The notes beneath the pieces are model-generated. The model made no database searches. It was not told the origin of the DNA and worked only from the letters and a program-made list of their open reading frames with translations. Made by a program: the position numbers and the translations under genes. Source: an uncultured Flavobacteriales bacterium (GTDB lineage: Bacteria > Bacteroidota > Bacteroidia > Flavobacteriales > BACL11). Taken from it: a DNA stretch of 64,000 nt. Below are positions 47,292 through 57,598 of this stretch, piece after piece. The DNA lies in the NCBI GenBank assembly GCA_905612305.1, contig CAJQRK010000027.1, positions 1 to 64,000 of the forward strand, given 5' to 3'. How positions within the stretch are numbered: position 1 is the first letter of the stretch; each line of letters opens with the position of its first letter.

Positions 47292-47999
47292 ATGCAATAT
47301 AAAAGAATTCTTTTAAAATTAAGCGGAGAAGCTTTAATGGGAGATGGAGAATATGGTATCGACTCTAAAGTTTTAAGCAGATATTCTGCTGATATTCATT
47401 CTATTGTGCAAGAAGGAATAGAGCTAGCAATAGTAATTGGAGGAGGCAATATATATAGAGGAATACAGTCAGAAGGAGCTGGATTTGACAGGGTTCAGGG
47501 TGATCATATGGGAATGTTAGCCACCATAATTAATGGGATGGCTCTACAATCGGCTTTGGAATCACTAGATATTGAAACTAGGCTACTTACTGCGATAAGA
47601 ATGGAACAAGTTGCAGAGCCTTATATTAGAAGAAAAGCAATGCGTCATTTGCAAAAAGGAAGAGTGGTTATTTTTGGTGGGGGTACAGGTAATCCGTATT
47701 TTACTACTGATACTGCGGCAACTTTGCGTGCAATTGAAATAGAGGCAGATGTTATTTTAAAAGGGACAAGAGTGGATGGAATATACACTGCAGATCCTGA
47801 AAAGGATGCAAGTGCAACTAAATATGATACTATTACATTCGATGAGGTATTTCAAAAGAAATTAAGTATTATGGATTTAACAGCCTTTACCCTTTGTCAA
47901 GAAAATAACTTACCAATTAAAGTGTTTAATATGAATATTAAAGGTAATTTGGCTAAAATATGTAAGGGTGAAAATGTAGGGACGCTCGTTAATTTTTAA
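47292..47999 (+). CDS. pyrH: UMP kinase
   Basis: Phosphorylates UMP to UDP. 235 aa of the amino-acid kinase fold: [71 protein letters not shown] and [14 protein letters not shown]. Upstream of frr, the standard bacterial order. Confidence 0.96.
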   Translation: MQYKRILLKLSGEALMGDGEYGIDSKVLSRYSADIHSIVQEGIELAIVIGGGNIYRGIQSEGAGFDRVQGDHMGMLATIINGMALQSALESLDIETRLLTAIRMEQVAEPYIRRKAMRHLQKGRVVIFGGGTGNPYFTTDTAATLRAIEIEADVILKGTRVDGIYTADPEKDASATKYDTITFDEVFQKKLSIMDLTAFTLCQENNLPIKVFNMNIKGNLAKICKGENVGTLVNF

Positions 48000-48025
48000 T
48001 TAGATTGAATAATAAATAAATTAGT

Positions 48026-48589
48026 ATGACCGAAGAAGTAGATTTTCAATTAGATATTGCAAAAGAACAAATGCAGGAAGCAATTATGCATCTTGAAAAT
48101 GTTTTGGGTAAAATTAGAGCAGGAAAAGCAAACCCTCAAATGTTGAGAACTGTAATGGTGGATTATTATGGCGTTTCTACTCCGCTTGCTCAAGCGGCTA
48201 ATGTTTCTACTCCTGATGCTCAAACTATTTCTGTACAGCCTTTTGATAAAAGTTTAATTATTGAAATTGAACGAGCTATTATAGATGCTAACTTAGGGTT
48301 TATCCCTTCCAATAATGGGGAAAGAGTAATTATTAATGTGCCGCCTTTAACTGAAGACAGAAGAAGAGGTCTGGCTAAACAAGCCAAAGTTGAAATTGAA
48401 AATACTAAAGTGAGCATCAGAAATGTAAGGCAAAAGGTTAACGATGAAATGAAAAAATTAGGTAAAGATGGTCTTTCAGAAGATTTAGTAAGAGGGGCTG
48501 AAGAAAGTGTTCAAGAATTAACCAATACTTATTCATCCAAAATAGATGTTATCTATACTGCAAAAGAAGTAGATATTATGACGGTTTAA
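48026..48589 (+). CDS. frr: Ribosome recycling factor
   Basis: Splits post-termination ribosomes with EF-G. 187 aa. LRTVMVDYYGVSTPLAQAANVSTPDAQTI, QPFDKSLIIEIERAI and PPLTEDRRRGLAKQAKVEIE are highly conserved blocks. Confidence 0.96.
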   Translation: MTEEVDFQLDIAKEQMQEAIMHLENVLGKIRAGKANPQMLRTVMVDYYGVSTPLAQAANVSTPDAQTISVQPFDKSLIIEIERAIIDANLGFIPSNNGERVIINVPPLTEDRRRGLAKQAKVEIENTKVSIRNVRQKVNDEMKKLGKDGLSEDLVRGAEESVQELTNTYSSKIDVIYTAKEVDIMTV

Positions 48590-48610
48590 GAAGAGAAAAA
48601 GAAAAATATT

Positions 48611-48637
48611 AAAAGGGCTTATTGCCCCCCTTTTTTT
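48611..48637 (+). terminator. Intrinsic terminator after frr
   Basis: AAAAGGGC/GCCC stem with TTATT loop, then C-rich and T7 run. Confidence 0.75.
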
Positions 48638-48699
48638 ATTGTTATACTACTGCTATATCCTTTAAAATTGAAGTATTTTAGCCTAAATTATTTATAAGT

Positions 48700-51069
48700 A
48701 TGTGGAATTTTATTTCCAGATTGATCATCAGATACAGAATCCTTATTATTGTTGTAATTGTAGGTATTACTGCTTTTATGTTGCATTCTGCATCTGGAGT
48801 GCGGATGACGTATTCTATGGCTAAAATATTACCAGAAGATCATCCTGTTTATTTGGATTATTTAAAGTTTCAGGAAAAATATGGTCAGCAAAATATTATA
48901 GCAATAGCTATTGAAGATGCGAATTTGAATGAGATATCGCATCTTAAAGATTGGGCTGAAGTAAGTAATAAGATAAAGCATATTTCAGCAGTTGAGCAAG
49001 TAGTTTCAATAACTGAACTTCCTTTATTATACAAAGATACTTTAGAAAAAAAGTTTTATACAGAGATTTGGTATGATTCATTGATAACAACTCAAGATGA
49101 ATTAGATATTGCATTTAACTCATTTTTAGCACAACCTTTCTACAAAGGGCTGTTAACGAATGAAAAAAATCATGCTACTGCTCTAATGATAAAGCTTGAT
49201 AATGAAGTGCTTTTAACTCCAGAAAGGAAGGATGTAATCCTGTCAATTAAAGCAATTACGGATGCCTATTCCGAAAAATATAAGGCTGAAATTTATTATT
49301 CAGGACTTCCTTATATCAGAACGGTTCACTCTATAAAAGTAAAACAGGAAATATTAATTTTTATTATTCTTACCTTACTAATTACTTCATTTATTTTATT
49401 TCTATTTTTTCGCTCGTTTAAAGCAGCTATAGCATCCATGATTGTCGTAATTGTTGGTGTAATTTGGGCTTTTGGAACGATAGCTTTATTTGATTATGAG
49501 ATATCAATTCTGATGGCTTTGGTGCCCCCAGTACTTATTGTTATAGGTATCCCAAATTGTATTTTTATGATTAATAAATTCCATAATGAGTTTAAAGAGC
49601 ATAATAATAAAGTATTAGCATTAAAAAGAATGGTGCTTAAAATAGGTAATATTACTTTGTTAACTAACTTAACTACAGCATCTGGCTTTGCGGCCTTTAT
49701 ACTAACAAAAAGCCAAACATTACAGGAATTTGGAATCATAGCGTCTATTAATATTTTAGGTATTTTTCTATTGTCATTATTTATCATTCCTATATTTTTC
49801 AGCTTTTCTAATCCTCCAAAAAAGCGTCATACACAGCACCTTGATAAAAAATGGATAAAAAATTTAGTTGCCTATCTGGTATTTTTAGTGCAGTATAAAA
49901 GAAAACAAATATATTTCGCAACAGCTTTGCTTATTATTCTTGGGATTTTTGGAATTATTAATGTAAAAACTACTGGTAATCTGACTGATGATTTGCCTAA
50001 AGATCAGGAATTATATCAGGACTTGAAATTCTTAGAACAAAATTTTGGTGGAGTAATGCCACTTGAGTTTTTGATAGATACAAAAAAGAAAAATGGATTA
50101 TTAAAATCTTATAATTTAAAGAAGATTGAGGCGTTATCTAATATTCTTTCTAGTTATAAGGAGTTTTCAGAACCCATTTCTTATATTGATGTATTGAAGT
50201 ATAGTAAGCAAGCTTTTTATAATGGAGATACCGCCTATTATTCATTGTCAAATAATCAAGAACAAAGAATAATTTTAAGTTATTTAAAAAATAGTTCTGA
50301 TGGTTTAGGTGATTTGCTAGTGGATTCGTTAAAACAAGAAGCAAGAATAAGTTTACGAATGGCAGATATTTCTACTTCAAAAATGGATAGTATTTTTGAT
50401 GATTTGAAACCTAAGATTGATGCAATCTTCTCTCCAAAGAACTATGACATTACTGTTACTGGATCAAGCATAGTCTTCTTAAATGGAACTAAATTTCTAA
50501 TTAAGAATTTAATTATAAGCTTATTATTGGTGATAGTTCTTATTTCAATATTTATGGCCTGGATGTTTAATTCTTTCAGAATGGTAGTGATATCCATTAT
50601 ACCTAATTTAATCCCATTACTGCTTACTGGAGCAATTATGGGGTATTTTGGTATTGCTCTCAAGCCTTCAACAATTCTAGTATTTAGTATTGCGTTTGGT
50701 ATTTCGGTTGATGACACTATTCACTTTTTAGCCAAGTATAGACAGGAGTTAATTGCTAATAATTGGCATATCAAAAAATCAGTTTTAGCCGCCTTAAAAG
50801 AGACAGGAGTAAGTATGTTTTATACTTCAGTTGTTTTATTCTTTGGTTTTTTTATCTTTATAGCCTCTGATTTTGGAGGAACAGTAGCACTTGGTTTATT
50901 AGTTTCAATTACATTGTTATTGGCAATGTTGGCAAATTTATTATTGCTTCCAGCACTTTTATTATCCTTAGAGCGCATTATTAATTATGAGGCATTTCAA
51001 GAGCCATTATTAGACACATTTGATGAAGAAGATATTGAATTGAATGAACTTAAAGTAAAACGAAAATAA
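48700..51069 (+). CDS. RND superfamily (MMPL-type) exporter
   Basis: 789 aa inner membrane transporter. An N-terminal helix ([20 protein letters not shown]), a large periplasmic domain, then a helix bundle ([20 protein letters not shown] and following) occur in two similar halves. The second half starts near residue 405 ([19 protein letters not shown]). Intramembrane charged motif [19 protein letters not shown] near residue 670 is typical of the proton relay. Probable cargo is a lipid or hydrophobic molecule, but this is inference. 2 nt separate it from rmlA. Confidence 0.88.
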   Translation: MWNFISRLIIRYRILIIVVIVGITAFMLHSASGVRMTYSMAKILPEDHPVYLDYLKFQEKYGQQNIIAIAIEDANLNEISHLKDWAEVSNKIKHISAVEQVVSITELPLLYKDTLEKKFYTEIWYDSLITTQDELDIAFNSFLAQPFYKGLLTNEKNHATALMIKLDNEVLLTPERKDVILSIKAITDAYSEKYKAEIYYSGLPYIRTVHSIKVKQEILIFIILTLLITSFILFLFFRSFKAAIASMIVVIVGVIWAFGTIALFDYEISILMALVPPVLIVIGIPNCIFMINKFHNEFKEHNNKVLALKRMVLKIGNITLLTNLTTASGFAAFILTKSQTLQEFGIIASINILGIFLLSLFIIPIFFSFSNPPKKRHTQHLDKKWIKNLVAYLVFLVQYKRKQIYFATALLIILGIFGIINVKTTGNLTDDLPKDQELYQDLKFLEQNFGGVMPLEFLIDTKKKNGLLKSYNLKKIEALSNILSSYKEFSEPISYIDVLKYSKQAFYNGDTAYYSLSNNQEQRIILSYLKNSSDGLGDLLVDSLKQEARISLRMADISTSKMDSIFDDLKPKIDAIFSPKNYDITVTGSSIVFLNGTKFLIKNLIISLLLVIVLISIFMAWMFNSFRMVVISIIPNLIPLLLTGAIMGYFGIALKPSTILVFSIAFGISVDDTIHFLAKYRQELIANNWHIKKSVLAALKETGVSMFYTSVVLFFGFFIFIASDFGGTVALGLLVSITLLLAMLANLLLLPALLLSLERIINYEAFQEPLLDTFDEEDIELNELKVKRK

Positions 51070-51071
51070 AA

Positions 51072-51932
51072 ATGAAAGGAATAATTTTAGCAGGAGGTTC
51101 GGGCACTCGCTTGCACCCTTTAACTTTGGCAATAAGTAAGCAGATGATGCCTATTTATGATAAACCCATGATTTATTATCCATTGTCTACTTTGATGTAT
51201 TCGGGGATAAATGAGATATTAATCATTTCTACTCCACATGATTTACCACTATTCAAAAAACTGTTAGGAGATGGTAGTAAATTAGGTTGTCGTTTTGAAT
51301 ATAAAGTACAAGAAGTGCCAAATGGTTTAGCGCAAGCATTTGTATTGGGAGAAGAATTTATTGGAGACGATAAAGTATGTTTAGTTTTGGGTGACAATAT
51401 TTTTCAGATGAAGATAAAGACCTTGGCTTCATGTAAAGATGTAGAAGGGGGGATTATTTTTGGATATCATGTTAACGATCCTGAAAGATATGGTGTGGTT
51501 GATTTTGATAAAAATTTCAAGGCTTTATCATTGGAAGAAAAGCCAAAAAATCCAGAATCTAATTATGCAGTTCCAGGGCTTTATTATTATGATAATTCTG
51601 TAGTGGAAATAGCTAAGAATATACGGCCCTCTGCACGTGGTGAGTATGAGATTACAGATGTAAATAAAGAATATCTAAGACAAGGAAGATTGGATGTGAA
51701 AGTTTTAGGTAGAGGTACCGTTTGGTTGGACACAGGAACCTTTTCATCTTTAATGCAAGCCAATCAATACGTGCAAGTAATTGAAGAAAGACAAGGTAGA
51801 AAAATTGGATGTATTGAGGAGGCTTCTTACAGAATGGGCTATATTAATTATGAGCAACTGTTAGCAGTAGCCGAACCCCTTAGAAAAAGCGGGTATGGTG
51901 AGTATTTGGTAAAATTGGCCAATAAAAAGTAA
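51072..51932 (+). CDS. rmlA: Glucose-1-phosphate thymidylyltransferase
   Basis: First step of dTDP-rhamnose synthesis. 286 aa. [39 protein letters not shown] is diagnostic; [23 protein letters not shown] and [19 protein letters not shown] follow. No rmlBCD is in the window. Its stop overlaps the next ATG by one base. Confidence 0.95.
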   Translation: MKGIILAGGSGTRLHPLTLAISKQMMPIYDKPMIYYPLSTLMYSGINEILIISTPHDLPLFKKLLGDGSKLGCRFEYKVQEVPNGLAQAFVLGEEFIGDDKVCLVLGDNIFQMKIKTLASCKDVEGGIIFGYHVNDPERYGVVDFDKNFKALSLEEKPKNPESNYAVPGLYYYDNSVVEIAKNIRPSARGEYEITDVNKEYLRQGRLDVKVLGRGTVWLDTGTFSSLMQANQYVQVIEERQGRKIGCIEEASYRMGYINYEQLLAVAEPLRKSGYGEYLVKLANKK

Positions 51933-52897
51933 TGCAAAATTTAGAACAGTTACAATTACTAATTAACGAAGAACTAGCAAAGATAAATTACCCTAATAGT
52001 CCTAAACAGCTTTATCAGCCCATTCAGTACGCGCTAGAATTAGGAGGCAAAAGAATGCGTCCAATGTTAATATTATTGGCTCATCAATTATTTAATGATG
52101 ATTTAATCAAAGCTATTTCTCCCGCTCTTGCAATTGAGGTTTTTCACAATTTCACCCTACTGCATGACGATATAATGGATAATGCGCCAATAAGAAGGGG
52201 TAAAAAAACTGTACATGAAAAATGGAATAAAAATATAGCTATTTTATCGGGTGACGTTATGATGATTCAAACTTATCAATTGATGCTGAAAGTTGATTCA
52301 GATATTTCCAAAGATATACTTGATATATTCAGTAAAGCCGCCACCCAGGTTTGTGAAGGGCAGCAGTGGGATATGGATTTTGAAACTCAAAATGATGTAC
52401 CGCTTTCTGATTACATGAAAATGATTGAAAATAAAACGGCTGTACTTTTGGCGGCATCTTTACAAATTGGTGGAATAACAGCTAATACATCTAAGGAAAA
52501 TCAAAATCATTTATATCATTTTGGACTAAATATGGGAATTGCCTTTCAATTGAAAGATGATTTGTTAGATGCTTTTGGAAATCCAGATGAATTTGGGAAG
52601 CAAGTGGGGGGGGATATAATTGCAAACAAAAAAACTTTCCTTTATTTGAAAGCGCTTCAGCTAGCAAATGATAAGCAAAAGGAAAGTTTAGTTAATTCTT
52701 TCGAAACACAAGAGCAGACCGAGCAAAAAGTGATTGGAGTAAAAACCATATTTACCGATTTGGATATTCCAAAATACACCAAAGATATGATGAAGGCTTA
52801 TTACACAAAAGCTATGAAGCATTTGGATGCTATTGATTCTGATAATAAAGCACCATTAATTGCATTCTCCAAAAAATTAATGGATAGGATTTCATAA
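51932..52897 (+). CDS. Polyprenyl diphosphate synthase
   Basis: 321 aa trans-prenyltransferase. The first Asp-rich motif is LLHDDIMDNAPIRRGKKTVH (DDxxD), the second is FQLKDDLLDAFGNPDEFGKQVGGDI. GGKRMRPML binds IPP. Chain length is not determinable; in this context it supplies farnesyl/geranylgeranyl or quinone side chains downstream of the IspG pathway. Confidence 0.93.
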   Translation: MQNLEQLQLLINEELAKINYPNSPKQLYQPIQYALELGGKRMRPMLILLAHQLFNDDLIKAISPALAIEVFHNFTLLHDDIMDNAPIRRGKKTVHEKWNKNIAILSGDVMMIQTYQLMLKVDSDISKDILDIFSKAATQVCEGQQWDMDFETQNDVPLSDYMKMIENKTAVLLAASLQIGGITANTSKENQNHLYHFGLNMGIAFQLKDDLLDAFGNPDEFGKQVGGDIIANKKTFLYLKALQLANDKQKESLVNSFETQEQTEQKVIGVKTIFTDLDIPKYTKDMMKAYYTKAMKHLDAIDSDNKAPLIAFSKKLMDRIS

Positions 52898-52974
52898 AGA
52901 ACGTAAATCAGCCAAGAAATTTAGAAAAATCAGTTACGGTAGAGTAAGTGGGATAGTTTAGGTTGATCTCTAAT

Positions 52975-54501
52975 TTAAAATGAATTTATTGCTTTTTGCA
53001 CAAACTCATCTTCTTGACTCAAGATACTGTAATATATATCATTATCCCATAGGTTACGAGCAATGCTAGCTTTGATTAAGTTTTTAAAGTAATGCAATTC
53101 AACATCACCTAATTTCATTTTAAAATTGGCATCTTTTTGCTGTGCAAATTCTGCATACTTTAGGTAAATACCCTCCATATCTATCTGCTTATGATTGCTG
53201 ATATTTTTCTTTTTCAAATTTTCGCTTTGCTTTAAGCAGAACTCACTCAGCCAACCTTTACTTATCATTATATTGACTTGCAAATAGCTAAGGGTGGTAT
53301 CTCTTTTTATGATTATATCAGGTGTAATTCCTCCACCTCCATATACGGTTCTCCCTTTTTTTGTAGTAAATTTCAGGCTATCAGGAAATTCAGTTTTTTC
53401 TTTCCGTGTATATTGTTCTAAATAATAATCTTTCTCATTCTTTCCATAATCTTTTTGTATGCACCTACCTGATGGGGTGTAATACCTTTGGGTAGTTAAC
53501 CTGATTGCCGAACCATCATTCATAGGGATTTGTTCCTGTACTAATCCTTTTCCGAATGATCTTCTTCCTATAATGATTCCCCTATCATTATCCTGTAAAG
53601 CTCCACTTACTATCTCAGATGCAGATGCTGATCCTTCATCAATTAGCGTAATCACTTGTGTATTTTCTAGCCGGCCTTTTTTGCTGGCAAAAGTTTCTTT
53701 TCTACTTCTCTTTCTTCCTTCTGTAAATACTATTAGTTCCCCCTCTCTTAAAAATTCATCACAGATCTGATTAGCTATGTGTAAGTATCCCCCTGGGTTT
53801 CCTCTAAGGTCAAGGATGAGTTTTTCCATGCCGTCTTTTTGCAGGAAGTTAACCTTCATCATCATTTCATCATAAGTAGTAGCAGAAAAGCGGTTTACTT
53901 TTATGTAACCAATATTATCTTTCAGTATGATTCCAACATCCACACTATATAAAGGGATGGCATCTCTAGTAATAGAAAAAGGCATGAGTGCTATTTGCCC
54001 TCTTCTTTTTATTGTGATGTTTACTATACTTCCTTTTTCCCCTCTCAGTCGCTTTATCACTCCTTCATTTTTTATACTAGTACTAGCTACATTTTCCTTT
54101 TCTACATTTATTATTCTATCTCCTGATTGTATTCCTAATCTTTCTGATGGCCCTCCTGAAATAGCAGAAATCACTACTATGCTGTCTTCAATAATATTGA
54201 ATTGCACGCCTATTCCACTAAAACTCCCCTGCATATCCTCCTCTAGAGCTTGGTATTTTTTTATGGGTATGTAGGCCGAATGAGGGTCCAGCTCATTTAG
54301 GACTGCATTTATAGTTTTATCTTCAAAATCAGCTGTGTTTATAGTGTCAACATAATGGTCTTGAATAAGATCAAGGATGCCATTTATTTTGGTATTTACT
54401 GAGTTATTGTGAAGGGTGTTGCTATTATTTATACTGCCTATTAATACCCCCGCAATGATAAGAAGGGCGTAGACCAGGGGTTGGAATCTTTTTTTTTGCA
54501 T
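52975..54501 (-). CDS. C-terminal processing peptidase (S41)
   Basis: 508 aa envelope protease. An N-terminal membrane anchor/signal helix (PLVYALLIIAGVLIGSI), then a PDZ domain (GIGVQFNIIEDSIVVISAISGGPSERLGIQSGDRI). The S41 core contains LRGNPGGYLHIANQI, the catalytic Ser in DEGSASASEIVSGAL and the Lys in GRRSFGKGLVQEQI. Start overlaps the dCMP deaminase stop by one base. Confidence 0.94.
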   Translation of the reverse strand: MQKKRFQPLVYALLIIAGVLIGSINNSNTLHNNSVNTKINGILDLIQDHYVDTINTADFEDKTINAVLNELDPHSAYIPIKKYQALEEDMQGSFSGIGVQFNIIEDSIVVISAISGGPSERLGIQSGDRIINVEKENVASTSIKNEGVIKRLRGEKGSIVNITIKRRGQIALMPFSITRDAIPLYSVDVGIILKDNIGYIKVNRFSATTYDEMMMKVNFLQKDGMEKLILDLRGNPGGYLHIANQICDEFLREGELIVFTEGRKRSRKETFASKKGRLENTQVITLIDEGSASASEIVSGALQDNDRGIIIGRRSFGKGLVQEQIPMNDGSAIRLTTQRYYTPSGRCIQKDYGKNEKDYYLEQYTRKEKTEFPDSLKFTTKKGRTVYGGGGITPDIIIKRDTTLSYLQVNIMISKGWLSEFCLKQSENLKKKNISNHKQIDMEGIYLKYAEFAQQKDANFKMKLGDVELHYFKNLIKASIARNLWDNDIYYSILSQEDEFVQKAINSF

Positions 54502-54932
54502 TATAAATTTTTCTTATCAAATTCTACTACTTCTACTCCTGCTTCATTTAAGAAATCTATGCCAGAAACGTCCTTGTATTTATTGATGTATACCAAGCGT
54601 TTTATTCCCGCCTGATGCACCAGTTTGCTGCAATCTTTACATGGTGACATTGTAAGATATACAGTTGCACCACTACAATTGTGTGTAGAGCTTGCTGTTT
54701 TTAGTATGGCATTGGCCTCAGCATGCAATACATACCAATGTGTTTTTTCATTTTCATCTTCACAGCAATTTTCAAATCCTGATGGGGCTCCATTGTATCC
54801 ATCAGAGATGATCATTCTATTTTTTACTATTAGCGCTCCTACTTGTTTGCGTTTGCAGTGTGATAATTTTGCCCATTCAAGCGCCATTCTTATGTAGGCC
54901 CTATCGTATTTTTCTTGTTTTTTATCAGTCAT
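54501..54932 (-). CDS. dCMP deaminase
   Basis: Zinc enzyme that makes dUMP for thymidylate synthesis. 143 aa from the ATG at 54932 (MTDKKQEKYDRAYIRMAL); ORF-track start adds 8 residues. Zinc ligands and catalytic Glu in HAEANAI and PCKDC; NGAPSGFENC contacts substrate. The SHCKRKQVGALIV block fits the ComEB-like type. Confidence 0.94.
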   Translation of the reverse strand: MTDKKQEKYDRAYIRMALEWAKLSHCKRKQVGALIVKNRMIISDGYNGAPSGFENCCEDENEKTHWYVLHAEANAILKTASSTHNCSGATVYLTMSPCKDCSKLVHQAGIKRLVYINKYKDVSGIDFLNEAGVEVVEFDKKNL

Positions 54933-54996
54933 AAATTTGTAGAAATGAGAGCGCAAGATACAAAAAAGCCCTCAATTTCTTGAAGACTTCTTAATG

Positions 54997-55078
54997 TACC
55001 CAGAGCCGGGCTCGAACCGGCACGAGTTACCTCATTGGTGTTTGAGACCAACGCGTCTACCAATTCCGCCACCTGGGC
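54997..55078 (-). tRNA. tRNA-Leu (CAA)
   Basis: 82 nt. Acceptor GCCCAGG pairs with TCTGGGT (two wobbles), discriminator A. Anticodon stem TTGGT/ACCAA with loop CTCAAAC, anticodon CAA. A long variable arm (GAGGTAACTC) fits Leu, and the T-arm carries GGTTCGAGCC. Confidence 0.95.
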
Positions 55079-55088
55079 AAGTGGACTG

Positions 55089-55096
55089 CAAAAATA
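55089..55096 (-). promoter_or_regulatory. -7 box (TATTTTTG) for tRNA-Leu
   Basis: Minus-strand TATTTTTG ends 10 nt before the tRNA 5' end, the same distance as at tRNA-Ser. Confidence 0.5.
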
Positions 55097-55166
55097 TAAG
55101 TTTGTAGCAATTCCATCCGCTTTTCACTAAAAAATAAAAACTTTAGCATACTTAAACCCGAAAGTG

Positions 55167-55174
55167 TATATTTG
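55167..55174 (+). promoter_or_regulatory. -7 box (TATATTTG) for prs-rplY-pth
   Basis: TATATTTG lies 25 nt before the prs ATG; -33 element weak. Confidence 0.5.
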
Positions 55175-55199
55175 CACCCCTTTTTAAAGAAGGTAAATC

Positions 55200-56138
55200 A
55201 TGGAAAGACCTATTAAGTTTTTTGCAGGAAATAATACTAAGCACTTAGCTCAGCAAATTGCTAATGCTTTTGGGGCTCAACTAAATACATCTTCAATTGT
55301 TGAGTTTTCTGATGGCGAATTTGAACCATCTTTTGATGAAACAGTAAGAGGGGCTGATGTGTTTCTAATACAATCCACCACACCTCCATCTGATAATTTA
55401 ATGGAATTATTACTAATGATTGATGCGGCAAAAAGAGCTTCAGCTGCCAATATAATTGCATTAATGCCTTATTTTGGTTATGCGCGTCAGGATAAAAAAG
55501 GAAAACCAAGAGTACCCATAGGAGCAAAATTAGTTGCTAATTTATTATCTGCAGCTGGAGTTGATCGTATCATGACTATGGATTTACATGCTGATCAAAT
55601 TCAAGGGTTCTTTGAAGTGCCTGTGGATCATTTATATGCTTCTGAACTTTTTATTCAGGACATTAGAGATCTTGATTTACCAAATTTAGTAATTGCATCT
55701 CCTGATATGGGAGGAACAAAAAGAGCGAATGCTTATGCCACAATCTTGAAATCAGGAGTGGTTATCTGCTATAAAGAGCGCAAGCAAGCTAATGTTATTA
55801 GTGATATGAAAGTACTTGGGGATGTTGCGGGAAAGGATGTTGTTATTATTGACGACATGGTGGATACCGGAGGAACTCTTACAAAAGCGGCTGATTTAAT
55901 GATTAAAAATGGAGCAACAACTGTAAGAGCTTACTGTACGCATGGTGTTCTTTCCGGTTCAGCTTATGAAAAATTAGACAAATCAAATATTGAGGAATTA
56001 GTGATTACAAACACCATTCCTAAAACACATAATAGCAACAAAGTAAGAGAAATTTCAGTTGCCCCCTTCTTTGCTCAAACCATTACTTCAGTAGTTAAAA
56101 ATGAGTCTATTAGCGATAAATGGAAAAATAACAAATAA
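55200..56138 (+). CDS. prs: Ribose-phosphate pyrophosphokinase
   Basis: Makes PRPP for nucleotide and amino-acid synthesis. 312 aa. FAGNNTKHLAQQIA, FSDGEFEPSFDETVRGADVFLIQS, PYFGYARQDKKGKPRVPI, MDLHADQIQGFF and the PRPP loop VVIIDDMVDTGGTL. Followed by rplY in the common prs-rplY-pth order. Confidence 0.96.
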   Translation: MERPIKFFAGNNTKHLAQQIANAFGAQLNTSSIVEFSDGEFEPSFDETVRGADVFLIQSTTPPSDNLMELLLMIDAAKRASAANIIALMPYFGYARQDKKGKPRVPIGAKLVANLLSAAGVDRIMTMDLHADQIQGFFEVPVDHLYASELFIQDIRDLDLPNLVIASPDMGGTKRANAYATILKSGVVICYKERKQANVISDMKVLGDVAGKDVVIIDDMVDTGGTLTKAADLMIKNGATTVRAYCTHGVLSGSAYEKLDKSNIEELVITNTIPKTHNSNKVREISVAPFFAQTITSVVKNESISDKWKNNK

Positions 56139-56168
56139 TTCAGAATTAATAATCAAATTTAAATAAAA

Positions 56169-56843
56169 ATGAAAACACTAGCAATTAGCGTAAAAGAAAG
56201 AAAGAATGTTGGGAAAACTAACACTCGTGCGTTAAGAAATCAGGGTAATGTACCATGTGTACTTTACGGGGGAGAAAAGCAAGTGACTTTCTATGCTCAT
56301 GAAAATGACTTTAGAAAAATTGTGTATACTCCAGATGTATTTATTGTTGAATTGAACGTTGATGGCGCTAAAACAAGAGCTATTATGCAAGATATTCAAT
56401 TTCATCCAGTAACAGATAAAATATTACACATTGATTTCTTAGAGGTATTTGATAATAAACCAATCACGGTTTCAATCCCAGTTATCTTAAATGGTATTGC
56501 TATAGGAGTTAAAGATGGTGGTAACTTAATGCTCAGAAGAAGTAAGATTATTACTAAAGGGTTAATAAATAATTTACCTGACGCAATTGAGTTAAATATT
56601 GAGCATTTAAAAATTGGTATGTTTACTTATATCAAAGATGTTAATATTGAAGGGTGTGAGTTTTTAGCTCCTAGCAATTCTGTTATTGTTGGCGTTAAAA
56701 CAGCTAGAGCAGCCATTGAAGAATTAGTTGAGGAAGAAGAAGGGGGTGCTGAAGGAGAAGAAGGTGCTGAAGGAGAAGCGGCAACAACTGACGGTGGATC
56801 AGAAGCGTCAAAAGCAGAAGAAGGGGCTCCAAAACCTGAGTAA
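56169..56843 (+). CDS. rplY: 50S ribosomal protein L25 (CTC type)
   Basis: 224 aa, the long general-stress form with a C-terminal beta domain that binds 5S rRNA. ISVKERKNVGKTNTRALRNQGNVPCVLYGGE at the start, HIDFLEVFDNKPITVSIPV in the middle. The last ~40 residues are Glu/Gly/Ala-rich (EELVEEEEGGAEGEEGAEGE) and low-complexity. Confidence 0.95.
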   Translation: MKTLAISVKERKNVGKTNTRALRNQGNVPCVLYGGEKQVTFYAHENDFRKIVYTPDVFIVELNVDGAKTRAIMQDIQFHPVTDKILHIDFLEVFDNKPITVSIPVILNGIAIGVKDGGNLMLRRSKIITKGLINNLPDAIELNIEHLKIGMFTYIKDVNIEGCEFLAPSNSVIVGVKTARAAIEELVEEEEGGAEGEEGAEGEAATTDGGSEASKAEEGAPKPE

Positions 56844-56845
56844 TA

Positions 56846-57409
56846 ATGAAATACTTAATCATAGGATTAGGTAACCCTGGTGCTGAGTATGAAAATACAA
56901 GGCACAATATAGGATTTAAAGTGTTGGATAAACTTGCGAGTTTATCCAACACTTCTTTTTTTACTGACAGATATGCTGATGTTGCTGAAATAAAGTTCAA
57001 AGGGCGTATTTTGGTGTTAATAAAACCCAATACCTTTATGAATTTGAGTGGGAAGGCCGTAAACTATTGGATTCAAAATGCTAAAATTGATGCAGTAAAT
57101 ATGTTAGTTATTACAGATGATATATCATTACCCTTTGGAGTATTACGCATGCGTAAAAAAGGATCCGATGGTGGTCATAATGGGTTAAAAGATATCCAAG
57201 CAGTTTTAGGAAATAGTAATTATCCTAGGTTGCGTTTTGGGGTAGGGGATGATTTTACAAGAGGAAATCAAGCTAAATATGTATTGGATAATTTTTTGGA
57301 TGAGGATTATTCCACTATTGATAATCGTATGGAAATGGCCGTAAAAATGATACAAGCATTTGCGACTATAGGTATTGGACGCACTATGTCGGATTTTAAT
57401 GGAAAATAA
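56846..57409 (+). CDS. pth: Peptidyl-tRNA hydrolase
   Basis: Releases peptides from peptidyl-tRNA. 187 aa. YLIIGLGNPGAEYENTRHNIGFKVLD contains the catalytic His. PNTFMNLSGKAVNYW, VITDDISLPFG and KGSDGGHNGLKDI follow. Codons 25-37 encode a perfect 16-bp inverted repeat (56919-56954) without changing the expected protein length. Confidence 0.95.
   Translation: MKYLIIGLGNPGAEYENTRHNIGFKVLDKLASLSNTSFFTDRYADVAEIKFKGRILVLIKPNTFMNLSGKAVNYWIQNAKIDAVNMLVITDDISLPFGVLRMRKKGSDGGHNGLKDIQAVLGNSNYPRLRFGVGDDFTRGNQAKYVLDNFLDEDYSTIDNRMEMAVKMIQAFATIGIGRTMSDFNGK
56919..56954. repeat. Perfect 16-bp inverted repeat with TGCG loop inside pth
   Basis: Arms 56919-56934 and 56939-56954 pair fully around TGCG, and the next bases are C then seven T. 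In RNA this is a terminator-like hairpin in the early pth coding region. Confidence 0.9.
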
Positions 57410-57443
57410 ATAACATCAAATATCTTTTTATTATTTAAATATT

Positions 57444-57451
57444 TAAATTTG
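57444..57451 (+). promoter_or_regulatory. -7 box (TAAATTTG) for tRNA-Cys
   Basis: TAAATTTG ends 12 nt before the tRNA 5' end; -33 element unclear. Confidence 0.5.
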
Positions 57452-57463
57452 CACTCGCAAAAA

Positions 57464-57534
57464 GGTATCGTGGCCGAGTGGCTAGGCAATGGTCTGCAAC
57501 ACCATCTACAGCGGTTCGAATCCGCTCGATACCT
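57464..57534 (+). tRNA. tRNA-Cys (GCA)
   Basis: 71 nt. Acceptor GGTATCG/CGATACC, anticodon stem ATGGT/ACCAT with loop CTGCAAC (anticodon GCA), T-arm GCGGTTCGAATCCGC, discriminator T as needed for Cys. CCA not encoded. Confidence 0.97.
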
Positions 57535-57540
57535 CAAAAA

Positions 57541-57572
57541 ATGCTTGTTAGAAATAACAAGCATTTTTTTTT
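57541..57572 (+). terminator. Intrinsic terminator after tRNA-Cys
   Basis: Ten-bp stem ATGCTTGTTA/TAACAAGCAT with GAAA loop and T9. Confidence 0.92.
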
Positions 57573-57579
57573 ATATTTG
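57572..57579 (+). promoter_or_regulatory. -7 box (TATATTTG) for the T9SS type B gene pair
   Basis: TATATTTG directly after the terminator T run, 19 nt before the ATG at 57599. No TTG at proper spacing. Confidence 0.4.
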
Positions 57580-57598
57580 CCCATATTAATTTTTATGT

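Noticed and set aside
56704-57030. 108-aa minus-strand ORF over rplY/pth
   Set aside because: Shadow; its VLDKLASLSNT segment mirrors pth only because the DNA there is a perfect palindrome.
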